Assembly (NCBI GenBank): GCA_041576975.1
Contig: JBFGJY010000045.1
Span: 1-20,851 of the forward strand
Origin: JBFGJY01 sp041576975
GTDB lineage: Bacteria; Pseudomonadota; Gammaproteobacteria; UBA4575
Direction: 5' to 3'
Length of the DNA stretch: 20,851 nucleotides
Of the stretch, positions 7,816 through 15,174 are shown one piece after another. The notes below the pieces were generated by a model. It had not been told where the DNA came from. It made no database searches and saw only the letters and a program-made list of their open reading frames with translations. Position 1 is the stretch's first letter, and the number at the start of each line of letters is the position of its first letter. The translations under genes were made by a program, and so were the position numbers.

Positions 7816-8689
7816 CATGCCGACAAACTTTTGGGGCGGATGGATAACTGTTATTACAGTCGTCAGTCTGCTGGGACTTGTATGGTTGATCTTCAGCATC
7901 TATTTTTCTGCAAATAAACACGAAGAGTTTGAATCACCGGTTTGGGATAAAACACTCAGTGAAGGATCAAACCCCGCACCGATGTGGTGGTTCTGGATGA
8001 TACTTTTTGCAATGGTGTTCTCGGTCGTATACCTGATGTTGTATCCAGGCCTCGGCTCATTCAGCGGTGTGTTGAAATGGTCACAGAGCGGACGGCTTGA
8101 TCAAAGCTTCGCGAGCTACAATGAAAAGTTCGCGCAAACGCGCGCGAGTATTGCACAAAGTCCAATATCAGAGTTACAAAACGATCCTGCCGTTATGGGC
8201 TCAGCAAAACGTATCTTTTCTCAAAACTGTGCGGCCTGCCATGGGACTGATGGAGCCGGTCAGGCATTTGCATTTCCTAATTTGAAAGACGACGATTGGC
8301 AGTGGGGCGGCAGTGAGGCCGCAATTGAGCACACGCTACGACATGGACGACACGCCATTATGGTTGGCTGGCAAAATGTCCTCGGGTACGAAGGAGTAAC
8401 TCAGGTGGTCAACTATGTAAAGACGCTATCATCCGATGCGGTTTCAACTTCTAACAGTCAAGGACAAAAGCTGTATCAACAATACTGCGTGGCCTGTCAC
8501 GGCATGGCAGGTGAGGGCAATGCAGTACTCGGTGCACCTAAGCTCGCCGATGACATCTGGATATATGGCAATTCGGAAACTGCATTACGCCATACCATAG
8601 CTGTTGGGCGAAACGGGATTATGCCAGCGTTTGATAAGCGTCTCGATGACGCACAAATTCGGATGCTTATTGCTTGGCTCATGCGCTAA
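7808..8689 (+). CDS. ccoP: cbb3-type cytochrome c oxidase subunit III, dihaem cytochrome c (CcoP)
   Basis: A dihaem membrane cytochrome c of 293 residues, the electron entry subunit of the oxidase. Two N-terminal transmembrane helices (about 11-32 and 56-76), with NFWGGWIT and PMWWFWM typical of CcoP, precede two cytochrome c domains with haem motifs CAACH (Cys141, Cys144, His145) and CVACH (Cys227, Cys230, His231). The ATG at 7808 is preferred over the upstream TTG (7790): the resulting N-terminus MADMPTNFWGGW fits the family, and purine-rich GAGGATGAG lies just upstream inside ccoQ. The gene overlaps ccoQ by 8 bp and ends the operon. No ccoGHIS maturation genes are in the window. Confidence 0.95.
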   Translation: MADMPTNFWGGWITVITVVSLLGLVWLIFSIYFSANKHEEFESPVWDKTLSEGSNPAPMWWFWMILFAMVFSVVYLMLYPGLGSFSGVLKWSQSGRLDQSFASYNEKFAQTRASIAQSPISELQNDPAVMGSAKRIFSQNCAACHGTDGAGQAFAFPNLKDDDWQWGGSEAAIEHTLRHGRHAIMVGWQNVLGYEGVTQVVNYVKTLSSDAVSTSNSQGQKLYQQYCVACHGMAGEGNAVLGAPKLADDIWIYGNSETALRHTIAVGRNGIMPAFDKRLDDAQIRMLIAWLMR

Positions 8690-9014
8690 GGCGCATAAAT
8701 CCCTAGATTCACTGTAAAACGATTTTAAACATTGTGATTTGTTCCTGATAAACTTCTAAAATCTTATTCCAACCCATAGATGTGTTAATAATTAGCCTAG
8801 TTATGCTAGGCATCAGTTTTTATACAAAAATAATTAAATTTTAATTTAATTTTCTTATAATTCTAGACACAACATGTCTAATAGCATGTGTTTTACTAAG
8901 TAAATTTTAAAATAATTTTAGTCATTTTTTAAATATAAAATTATATCCACGAATGTTTATAATTTTTATTGAATTTCGATCTGTTAATCTACCGATAATA
9001 TAATACTGAGATAA
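8690..9014. other. AT-rich intergenic region after ccoP
   Basis: No gene is supported. After the cco terminator the sequence becomes extremely AT-rich. An imperfect inverted repeat around 8868-8891 (ACATGTC/CATGTGT region, followed by TTTTAC) could be a second terminator. The composition drop from the cco genes into this region is obvious by eye. Confidence 0.45.
8795..8822 (+). terminator. Rho-independent terminator of the cco operon
   Basis: A perfect 6-bp stem GCCTAG/CTAGGC (8795-8800, 8806-8811) with a 5-nt loop is followed by ATCAGTTTTTAT. It lies about 105 bp after the ccoP stop and fits a simple intrinsic terminator. Confidence 0.55.
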
Positions 9015-9042
9015 ATGTCCGCTTTTGGCCATGAGCAGACAT
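9015..9042. repeat. Short palindromic repeat (family copy 1)
   Basis: A 28-bp near-palindrome with arms ATGTCCGC and GCAGACAT around a centre containing TTTTGGCCATGA. Its first 18 bases, ATGTCCGCTTTTGGCCAT, recur exactly at 10419-10436. Half-copies in the opposite orientation appear at 9410-9424 and 17970-17984. It lies directly upstream of the truncated pyrophosphatase remnant. Confidence 0.7.
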
Positions 9043-9069
9043 AAGAAGAAAGTATAAGAATCTGAATTA

Positions 9070-9359
9070 ACGATGGAGGCGAGGTCGATGACAAAATTAT
9101 TGCGGTATTTGAAAACAACAGAGTGTGGAGTGAAGCTCGGGAACTATCCAATCTTCAAGTTTCAATGATAGAGTGTCTGCGCCATTACTTCGTTTCATAT
9201 AAAGTGCTTCCTGGTGGAGAGTCGAGTGTTTCTTTAAGTGAGCCTAATGACCACGCACATGTAATGTCTGTAGGAATAGCTGCTATCGAAGACTACCGTA
9301 AAAAGTATGAGAAAAAATTTTTACCGATGGGCTGCTCGCTCAATGTTCGAAGAGATTGA
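9070..9359 (+). pseudogene. Truncated inorganic pyrophosphatase (C-terminal remnant)
   Basis: In the frame that ends at 9359, the sequence from about 9070 reads GGEVDDKIIAVFENN, then LRHYFVSYKVLPGGESS and IEDYRKKYEKKF. This is the C-terminal half of a class I soluble inorganic pyrophosphatase, whose family pattern is G-E-x-D-D-K-I-I-A-V followed by L-R-H-Y-F-x-x-Y-K. An in-frame TGA (9059-9061) lies just upstream. The N-terminal half, with most metal- and pyrophosphate-binding acidic residues, is absent. The GTG at 9123 would give a 78-residue peptide with no active site. The break lies close to the palindromic repeat at 9015-9042, suggesting loss by rearrangement. The region is non-functional as a pyrophosphatase. 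Confidence 0.7.
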
Positions 9360-9409
9360 ATGTAAATTTGACATATTCAATTTTAAATGTAGTAGTTCAG
9401 TATCATGTT

Positions 9410-9424
9410 GAATGACCACTAATA
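9410..9424. repeat. Half-copy of the short palindromic repeat
   Basis: GAATGACCACTAATA resembles the complementary arm of the palindromic repeat family (compare GAATGACCGCTAATG at 17970-17984). It lies between the pyrophosphatase remnant and the LOG gene. The match is short. Confidence 0.35.
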
Positions 9425-9463
9425 GGGTTACTTGATTCTAGGAGTATGCTTGAGAGGAAAAAT

Positions 9464-10345
9464 GTGAGTAAAAACAGAAAAGAGAAACTATTTGCTGACG
9501 CAAAACAAGACGTAAACGCTTCTGAAAGCATGATCAAATCACCTCAGACATGCTCAAATAGCTATAAACTTTCCTATGCAGACCAAGAATTTTTACTAAG
9601 AGATGAGTTGCGACCATTGAGACTTCAGCTAGAGCTATTGAAACCTGAAATTTTATTACAAGAGCACAAGATATTTTCAACAATAGTAGTTTTTGGAAGT
9701 ACTCGAATTCTTGAGCCAAGCTTAGCTAAATCACAGTATGAAAACGCTGTTACATTGGCCGCAAATGACAAACAGAATACTGATTTAAAAAAAAGAGTCG
9801 AAATTACTAAGCGCCTGCTGGACAAAAGTATTTATTATGATGTTGCTAAAGAATTCTCTACTTTGATTTCTGCAAACAACGAAAAACTATTCAAGCATAA
9901 ACTTGTTGTAGTTACAGGTGGCGGGCCTGGAATTATGGAAGCCGCTAATCGTGGTGCACACGAGATAGGTGCACCAACAGTTGGTTTGAATATTACTTTG
10001 CCACATGAGCAAACTCCAAATTCCTACATAACTCCTGAACTCTGCTTTCAATTTCATTATTTCGCGCTTCGCAAAATGCACTTTCTCTTGCGTGCAAAAG
10101 CCTTAGCAATATTTCCAGGTGGGTATGGCACACTTGACGAACTTTTTGAAACTTTAACCCTTGTGCAAACACATAAAATCAAACCAATGCCAATTATATT
10201 ATTCGGAAAACAATACTGGGACAAAATAATCAATTTTGATGCAATGGTAGATGAAGGCGTTATTTCAATTAAAGACTTATCCCATTTTCATTTTGTTGAA
10301 TCCGCGCAAGAGGGGTGGAATCACATACGAGAATTTTATAGATAA
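9464..10345 (+). CDS. LOG-family nucleotide 5'-monophosphate phosphoribohydrolase (TIGR00730-like)
   Basis: A Rossmann-fold LOG-family protein of 293 residues. The two signature motifs are GGGPGIMEAANRGA (from residue 152) and PGGYGTLDELFET (residues 218-230, with Glu226 of the PGGxGTxxE catalytic motif). LOG enzymes cleave nucleoside monophosphates (cytokinin ribotides in some, AMP, GMP or others in bacteria) to base and ribose-5-phosphate. An N-terminal extension of about 80 residues precedes the first core strand (IFSTIVVFGSTRI), making it longer than compact LOG proteins of about 190 residues. The GTG at 9464 has a well-spaced GAGAGG. The ATG at 9446 is only one base from AGGAG, too close for normal initiation, but gives six more residues. 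The gene stands alone between repeats, in AT-rich, probably acquired DNA. Confidence 0.85.
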   Translation: MSKNRKEKLFADAKQDVNASESMIKSPQTCSNSYKLSYADQEFLLRDELRPLRLQLELLKPEILLQEHKIFSTIVVFGSTRILEPSLAKSQYENAVTLAANDKQNTDLKKRVEITKRLLDKSIYYDVAKEFSTLISANNEKLFKHKLVVVTGGGPGIMEAANRGAHEIGAPTVGLNITLPHEQTPNSYITPELCFQFHYFALRKMHFLLRAKALAIFPGGYGTLDELFETLTLVQTHKIKPMPIILFGKQYWDKIINFDAMVDEGVISIKDLSHFHFVESAQEGWNHIREFYR

Positions 10346-10418
10346 CTGTTTATTTAATTTAATCAATTAAAAATTTTAGTTTCTATAATTGATCTACAAT
10401 TTTAGTTAAAATTTATGT

Positions 10419-10443
10419 ATGTCCGCTTTTGGCCATTATCAGA
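10419..10443. repeat. Short palindromic repeat (family copy 2, partial)
   Basis: ATGTCCGCTTTTGGCCAT (10419-10436) is identical to the copy at 9015-9032. The right arm here (TATCAGA) is degraded. It ends 3 bp before the 259-bp direct repeat. Copies 1 and 2 bracket the pyrophosphatase remnant and the LOG gene. Confidence 0.65.
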
Positions 10444-10446
10444 TCG

Positions 10447-10705
10447 GGTGCCGAGGAGAGGACTTGAAACAGGTCACGCCATAAATAATTCATAAAAATT
10501 TATAACTTATGCACGACCTATAACTTAGGAGTTAAATTATTCGAAAATGTATTTTGGAGATAGGTCCTGTCTTGGTATAACAACTGACCGTCTCTGAATT
10601 TGAGTCGCTCCGCGACTATTAAATTTGCCTATTCAGCAATAGGCACAGCTGGTGCCGAGAAGGCGGTTTTAACCTTACATAAACATCTAAACGATAGGTT
10701 TTATG
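10447..10705. repeat. 259-bp direct repeat, copy A (left of sucrose operon)
   Basis: This block aligns without gaps to 17692-17950, with about 12 mismatches over 259 bp by my manual count, in the same orientation. It starts with GGTGCCGAGGAGAGGACTTG, the reverse complement of a tRNA-Leu-like 3' end. A related GGTGCCGAGAAGGCGG sits 204 bp further on (10651). Internal conserved hairpins are AGTCGC/GCGACT (10603-10617) and TGCCTATT/AATAGGCA (10626-10645). Most differences between the copies cluster near 10514-10530 and after 10670, leaving the hairpin core identical. Confidence 0.9.
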
Positions 10706-11006
10706 TTGATATCAATTCTCAAGATCAAGGATGCCATAGAAATATCAAAAAAATAATTATGTTGATCTATCTTCGCAACACATTGCACACGATGCCCATC
10801 GATTTATCGTAGCCTAAGTAAAATTTTATTATCAAGTACTAACCATTTTGAGTTTACTTACAGATGGCGACTCAGTTTGTTTAAAGCCGACATTTTACAT
10901 TTAATGGTTCGTCTGCAGACAAGAAAATGTATTAAATTGATATTTTTATAAATGATTATATATTTTTAATCTTAGATATCTTTTAGATGTTTGGATGCAG
11001 CAATGG

Positions 11007-11012
11007 TATACT
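11007..11012 (+). promoter_or_regulatory. Candidate -10 element of the sucrose operon
   Basis: TATACT preceded by ATGG lies 30 bp upstream of the sps start, a strong match to TATAAT. The best -35 is weak (TTAGAT, 10983-10988, spacing 18). Transcription would begin near 11019, leaving a leader of roughly 25 nt with no Shine-Dalgarno. Confidence 0.35.
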
Positions 11013-11042
11013 GCATTAATACAATAAATAGATTTTTTAGTT

Positions 11043-13187
11043 TTGAATAGGAAAGATGATCTATATATCGTTATCATTAGCATACATGGGCTAATCCGAG
11101 GTCATAATTTAGAATTAGGTCGTGATTCTGACACTGGCGGGCAAACAAAATATGTAATTGAGCTTACCAAGGCATTAGCTAAACATGCAAACGTTGGGCA
11201 AGTTGATTTGCTTACACGACTTATAATTGATCCTGAGGTAAGTTCTGACTACAAGAACAAAGTAGAACCTTTATCCGATAAAGCACAAATCATTAGAATC
11301 AACGCTGGCCCCGATGAATATATTAGAAAAGAGGAACTTTGGGATCATCTAGATAATTTTGTAGACAACGCACTTTTATATCTTCGCGAACAAACACAAA
11401 TTCCAAGTATTATTCATGCCCACTATGCAGATGCAGGTTATGTCGGCGTTCGCATATCTAATCTCACGGGTGTTCCATTGGTATTTACTGGTCATTCACT
11501 AGGCCGTGTGAAACGGCGACGTTTATTGGCAAGTGGTTTGAAAAAGAATGATATTGAGCATCAATACAATATATCGAGACGCATTGAAGCAGAAGAAGAT
11601 ACTCTTTCTTTAGCTGATTTAGTAGTTACCAGCACAAACAATGAAATACAAGAGCAATACGAGTTATATGATCATTATCAGCCAGATAAAATGCAGGTTA
11701 TACCTCCAGGTATTGATTTATCTCGTTTTCAGCCCCCGCAAGGGGAGCAATGGAATACATCTGCAGGGAATAAGATAAGGCAATTTCTAAGGAATCGTAC
11801 CAAGCCACAAGTTCTTGCTATTTCTCGCGCAGATGAGCGAAAAAATATCACAGGACTACTACAAGCTTTCGGGGAAACGCCTGACTTACAACAAAAATCT
11901 AATTTAGTAATAGTTGCGGGAAATCGAGAAGATATCCGCGAGCTAGATTCAGGCGCTAAAAGTGTGCTTCAGGATATTTTATATTTAATTGATCTATATA
12001 ATTTATATGGAAAGGTTGCCTATCCAAAGTCACATCTACCTGAAGAGATCCCACAATTTTATCAGCTTGCTGCTTACACCCAGGGAGTATTTATTAATCC
12101 TGCACTTACTGAACCATTCGGTCTCACTATCTTAGAGGCTGCAGCCAGTGGACTTCCTATAGTAGCTACTGAAGATGGCGGGCCTGTCGATATCATAAAA
12201 AATTGCAAGAATGGTCATCTTGTGAATCCATTGGAACCAGATTCAATGGCAGAAGCAATATTAGAACTGTTTGCGGATGCGACATCCTGGAAGCAAATGT
12301 CTAAAAATGGAATCAAAGGAGTGCATACGCATTATTCATGGGAAGCACACATCGACCAATATGTCGAGACAATAAAATCTATGCAGCATAGTGTTGAGGG
12401 CCCTCCTGTAGCGCCAAAGATTAAGCAACCCATTCGTTATCGTGATAGGGCGCTCTTCACTGACTTAGATCAAAACCTTCTTGGAGAAACAAGTGCATTG
12501 AATGAATTTACAAGTAAAGTGCGCGCGCATCGAAAGCAAGCAACTTTTGGAATTGCAACAGGTAGACGTTTAGACTCTGCCCTAAGAGTAATTAAACAAT
12601 ATAATATTCCTCAGCCCGATGTGCTGATTTCAAGCGTGGGTACAGAAATATATTATGCTCCACAACTAACATTTGATTCCAGCTGGGATAAGTATATCGA
12701 TTACATGTGGAATCGGGAAAAGACTCGAAAAGTGTTATCCGAATTACCAGGCTTATCTATGCAGCCAAAAATAGAGCAAAGTAAGTACAAAATTAGCTAC
12801 TATATTGATTCTCAGGTAGCGCCTTCGCAAAAAGAAATTTATAGTCTGCTACGACAAGATGATATTACAGTTAATATTTATATATCATTTGGTCAATACT
12901 TGGATGTTATTCCTGTGCGCGCATCTAAGGGGTTTGCTTTACGTTATATCTCTGACCAATGGGATATTCCTCTGGATCATATTTTAGTAGCTGGTGGTTC
13001 AGGAACTGATGAAGACATGTTACGAGGTAATGCATTGTCAGTAGTAGTTTCTAACCGTCATGATGAAGAACTATCAAATTTAAGTGATGTTGAACCAATG
13101 TATTTTGCGTCGAAACCCTATGCCGCAGGCATACTAGAAGCAATAGATTACTATGATTTTTTTGGTAAATGTCAACAACCACAATAG
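11043..13187 (+). CDS. sps: Sucrose-phosphate synthase with C-terminal phosphatase-like domain
   Basis: This 714-residue protein transfers glucose from an NDP-glucose to fructose-6-phosphate, giving sucrose-6-phosphate. The GT4 glycosyltransferase part (about 1-455) begins LYIVIISIHGLIRG and has RDSDTGGQTKY (27-37) and the E-x7-E motif EPFGLTILE (Glu357, Glu365). The C-terminal domain (about 468-710) has the HAD/SPP fold: DLDQNLLGE retains Asp474 and Asp476. The phosphatase motif GDSGND is changed to GGSGTD (Gly652 for Asp, Thr655 for Asn), so phosphatase activity is doubtful, as in the inactive SPP-like domains of plant SPS. The start is TTG 11043: the next upstream in-frame codons lead to a stop at 11025-11027, and no ATG is in frame near the conserved N-terminus. 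It lies 20 bp before the spp gene. Confidence 0.93.
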   Translation: MNRKDDLYIVIISIHGLIRGHNLELGRDSDTGGQTKYVIELTKALAKHANVGQVDLLTRLIIDPEVSSDYKNKVEPLSDKAQIIRINAGPDEYIRKEELWDHLDNFVDNALLYLREQTQIPSIIHAHYADAGYVGVRISNLTGVPLVFTGHSLGRVKRRRLLASGLKKNDIEHQYNISRRIEAEEDTLSLADLVVTSTNNEIQEQYELYDHYQPDKMQVIPPGIDLSRFQPPQGEQWNTSAGNKIRQFLRNRTKPQVLAISRADERKNITGLLQAFGETPDLQQKSNLVIVAGNREDIRELDSGAKSVLQDILYLIDLYNLYGKVAYPKSHLPEEIPQFYQLAAYTQGVFINPALTEPFGLTILEAAASGLPIVATEDGGPVDIIKNCKNGHLVNPLEPDSMAEAILELFADATSWKQMSKNGIKGVHTHYSWEAHIDQYVETIKSMQHSVEGPPVAPKIKQPIRYRDRALFTDLDQNLLGETSALNEFTSKVRAHRKQATFGIATGRRLDSALRVIKQYNIPQPDVLISSVGTEIYYAPQLTFDSSWDKYIDYMWNREKTRKVLSELPGLSMQPKIEQSKYKISYYIDSQVAPSQKEIYSLLRQDDITVNIYISFGQYLDVIPVRASKGFALRYISDQWDIPLDHILVAGGSGTDEDMLRGNALSVVVSNRHDEELSNLSDVEPMYFASKPYAAGILEAIDYYDFFGKCQQPQ

Positions 13188-13207
13188 ATGCATGAAATGT
13201 ATCTTCC

Positions 13208-14053
13208 ATGATTGACCATTTACTTATTTGCACAGATCTCGATCGAACTTTGCTGCCCAATGGATCTCAACCAGAAAGCCCATTTGCAAGAAAAAAATTT
13301 TCCCTTCTAACGGCTAAACCAGAAATTTCTCTGGCTTATGTAAGTGGTAGAAATAAACAGTTGATTATTGATGCTATTAGCGAATTTGATATACCTTTTC
13401 CAAATTTTGTCATAGGTGATGTAGGAACTAGTATTTATTCAGTGTCTAAAAAAAATAATTTATGGAAGCATTGGGAAAGTTGGCATAAAGAAATTTCCAA
13501 AAGTTGGCATGGTTGGACGCATGATGATCTTGCAGAACTATTCATTGATATGAAAAAGTTACAGTTACAAGAACCAGAGAAGCAAAGTAAATTTAAGTTA
13601 AGCTACTATATAGCACCAGAAAATTTAAATAGTCAGTTGATCGAAGAAATCAATATATTACTGGAGCGAAAGGATATAAATGCAAGTGTGGTATGGAGTC
13701 TTAATGAATTTGCTCACACGGGGCTAATTGATATTTTGCCTGAAAGTGCTACTAAGCTACATGCAATAGAGTTCTTAATGAAGAAAACTGGATTTAGTTA
13801 TGAAAATACTATGTTTGCAGGTGATAGTGGTAATGATATGCCTGTCTTAACCAGCCGTCTCAATTCTGTATTGGTACATAATGCAACTTTTGATGTAAAA
13901 AAAACAGCCAAAGAGCAAGCTGAAAAACAAGGGACACAAGAAAATCTTTATATTGCAAAAGGAAAAAAGACTGGACTAAATGGTAATTATAGCGCAGGTA
14001 TTTTAGAAGGTGTTTATCATTATTATCCAGAGATTATCAATAATTATAGGTGA
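13208..14053 (+). CDS. spp: Sucrose-6-phosphate phosphatase (HAD family IIB)
   Basis: A stand-alone phosphatase of 281 residues that removes phosphate from sucrose-6-phosphate. The HAD catalytic motif DLDRTLL has the nucleophile Asp10 and acid/base Asp12. The C-terminal motif GDSGNDMPVL is intact (Asp206, Asn209, Asp210), unlike in the preceding SPS. A cap domain lies between (about 85-190), with KFKLSYYI matching the KISYH/Y-like stretch of cyanobacterial SPP. The tail includes YSAGILEGVYHYYP, as in SPP and SPS C-termini. Having an intact phosphatase directly after an SPS with a degraded one supports a division of labour. The ATG at 13208 has no good Shine-Dalgarno; translation is probably coupled to sps. 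Confidence 0.9.
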   Translation: MIDHLLICTDLDRTLLPNGSQPESPFARKKFSLLTAKPEISLAYVSGRNKQLIIDAISEFDIPFPNFVIGDVGTSIYSVSKKNNLWKHWESWHKEISKSWHGWTHDDLAELFIDMKKLQLQEPEKQSKFKLSYYIAPENLNSQLIEEINILLERKDINASVVWSLNEFAHTGLIDILPESATKLHAIEFLMKKTGFSYENTMFAGDSGNDMPVLTSRLNSVLVHNATFDVKKTAKEQAEKQGTQENLYIAKGKKTGLNGNYSAGILEGVYHYYPEIINNYR

Positions 14054-14280
14054 TTGTCAGAATAGATAAATATTCCTGAATATTCTTTGTTTAGTAATAA
14101 AACTAGTTAAACTAGACTAATCCTAGTGTTCTATTTAACCATAATAACTACACCGCTCGTATTAAGGACAACTTATTTCTAAATCCGTATATATTAGTAT
14201 AAAAGCTTATATTCATTTAGATTTAGTTTTGCGTTACGCCTGTATTCAAGGTGCGACCAATATTATAAATAAATAGGACA
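14054..14280. other. Gap inside the sucrose cluster
   Basis: A 227-bp AT-rich gap separates spp from the fructokinase gene. No gene or convincing terminator is seen. It may hold a second promoter for the fructokinase/sucrose synthase pair (TATAAAAGC near 14199 is a weak candidate). Confidence 0.35.
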
Positions 14281-15174
14281 ATGAATGTAATTAGACCTGT
14301 AATTTTTGGAGAAGTGTTGTTTGACATCTTTCCTGATGGAAGTGAAAAGCTAGGTGGAGCACCATTTAATGTCGCGTGGCACCTACAAGCATTAGGCATG
14401 AACCCATTGCTTATTAGTCGTGTTGGCAAAGACTCCCTAGGTGAAATAATTATCGAAAAAATGACGGAATGGAAAATGGATACCAGCGCCATACAGTTTG
14501 ATGTAAAACACGATACAGGCACAGTGCAAGTTGTATTAAATCATGACGAGCCAAGTTTTAATATTACGCAAAACTGTGCTTATGATTTTATTAACGCTGA
14601 TAAAATCCCAACGTTACACAAAAATTCAATTATATACCATGGTAGTTTAGTGCTCAGAAACACAATAAGTAACAAAGCTCTTGATAAATTACTTTTACAG
14701 ACATCAGCTTCAGTTTTTGTTGATGCCAATTTAAGGTCCCCATGGTATGAATCTGAAAAGATATTATCCATTATCAAGCGTGCAAAATGGTTAAAGCTTA
14801 ATGAAGAGGAGCTTCGTGAAATTACTAAAGAAAAGAATGAAAACAACGTGTTTAGAAGCGCTCAGCAACTTCAAGAAAAAAATAACTTAGATTTAGTTAT
14901 TATTACACGTGGAGCTAAGGGTGCTTTTTCAATAGATAATAAAGGTGAAGTCTTTGAAGTTTATCCTGATAAAAAAGTACATGTTGTTGATTCCGTAGGA
15001 GCAGGTGATGCATTCTCAAGTGTATGTATTTTAGGTTTGTTAAAAGGATGGAACCTTTTGACTACTTTGAAAAGAGCCCAACAATTTGCATCAGAAATTG
15101 TTAACCAACGTGGTGCAACAATAAATGATATGAATTTATATAGCACCTTAATTAATGACTGGTCATTGCAATAA
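14281..15174 (+). CDS. Fructokinase (PfkB/ribokinase family)
   Basis: This 297-residue PfkB-family sugar kinase phosphorylates fructose with ATP to give fructose-6-phosphate. The N-terminal FGEVLFDIFPDG and GGAPFNVAWHLQALG match PfkB signature 1. VVDSVGAGDAFSS contains the catalytic base Asp243 and the anion hole GAGD (residues 240-243). WLKLNEEELREIT and VIITRGAKGAF are further family blocks. Its stop overlaps the sucrose synthase start by one base (TAATG), so the two are translationally coupled. This fits removal of fructose released when sucrose synthase runs in the cleavage direction. AGGA is only two bases before the ATG, so the initiation signal is weak. Confidence 0.92.
   Translation: MNVIRPVIFGEVLFDIFPDGSEKLGGAPFNVAWHLQALGMNPLLISRVGKDSLGEIIIEKMTEWKMDTSAIQFDVKHDTGTVQVVLNHDEPSFNITQNCAYDFINADKIPTLHKNSIIYHGSLVLRNTISNKALDKLLLQTSASVFVDANLRSPWYESEKILSIIKRAKWLKLNEEELREITKEKNENNVFRSAQQLQEKNNLDLVIITRGAKGAFSIDNKGEVFEVYPDKKVHVVDSVGAGDAFSSVCILGLLKGWNLLTTLKRAQQFASEIVNQRGATINDMNLYSTLINDWSLQ

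Larger units (their letters stand above)
10346..11042. other. Intergenic region with repeats upstream of the sucrose operon
   Basis: About 700 bp without a credible gene. It contains palindromic repeat copy 2 (10419-10443), the 259-bp direct repeat A (10447-10705) and the sucrose operon promoter region. A small TTG-initiated frame at 10600-10812 lies mostly inside the repeat, ignores its conserved structure and has no homology I recognise. I do not call it. Confidence 0.55.

Noticed and set aside
9123..9359. Intact 78-codon gene starting at GTG
   Set aside because: The reading frame upstream of the GTG continues the pyrophosphatase similarity, so this is the tail of a broken gene and not a separate small gene.
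10600..10812. 70-codon TTG-initiated plus-strand frame between LOG and sps
   Set aside because: It starts inside the 259-bp repeat and runs out of it, has no ribosome-binding site, and the frame is not kept as a meaningful peptide in copy B.
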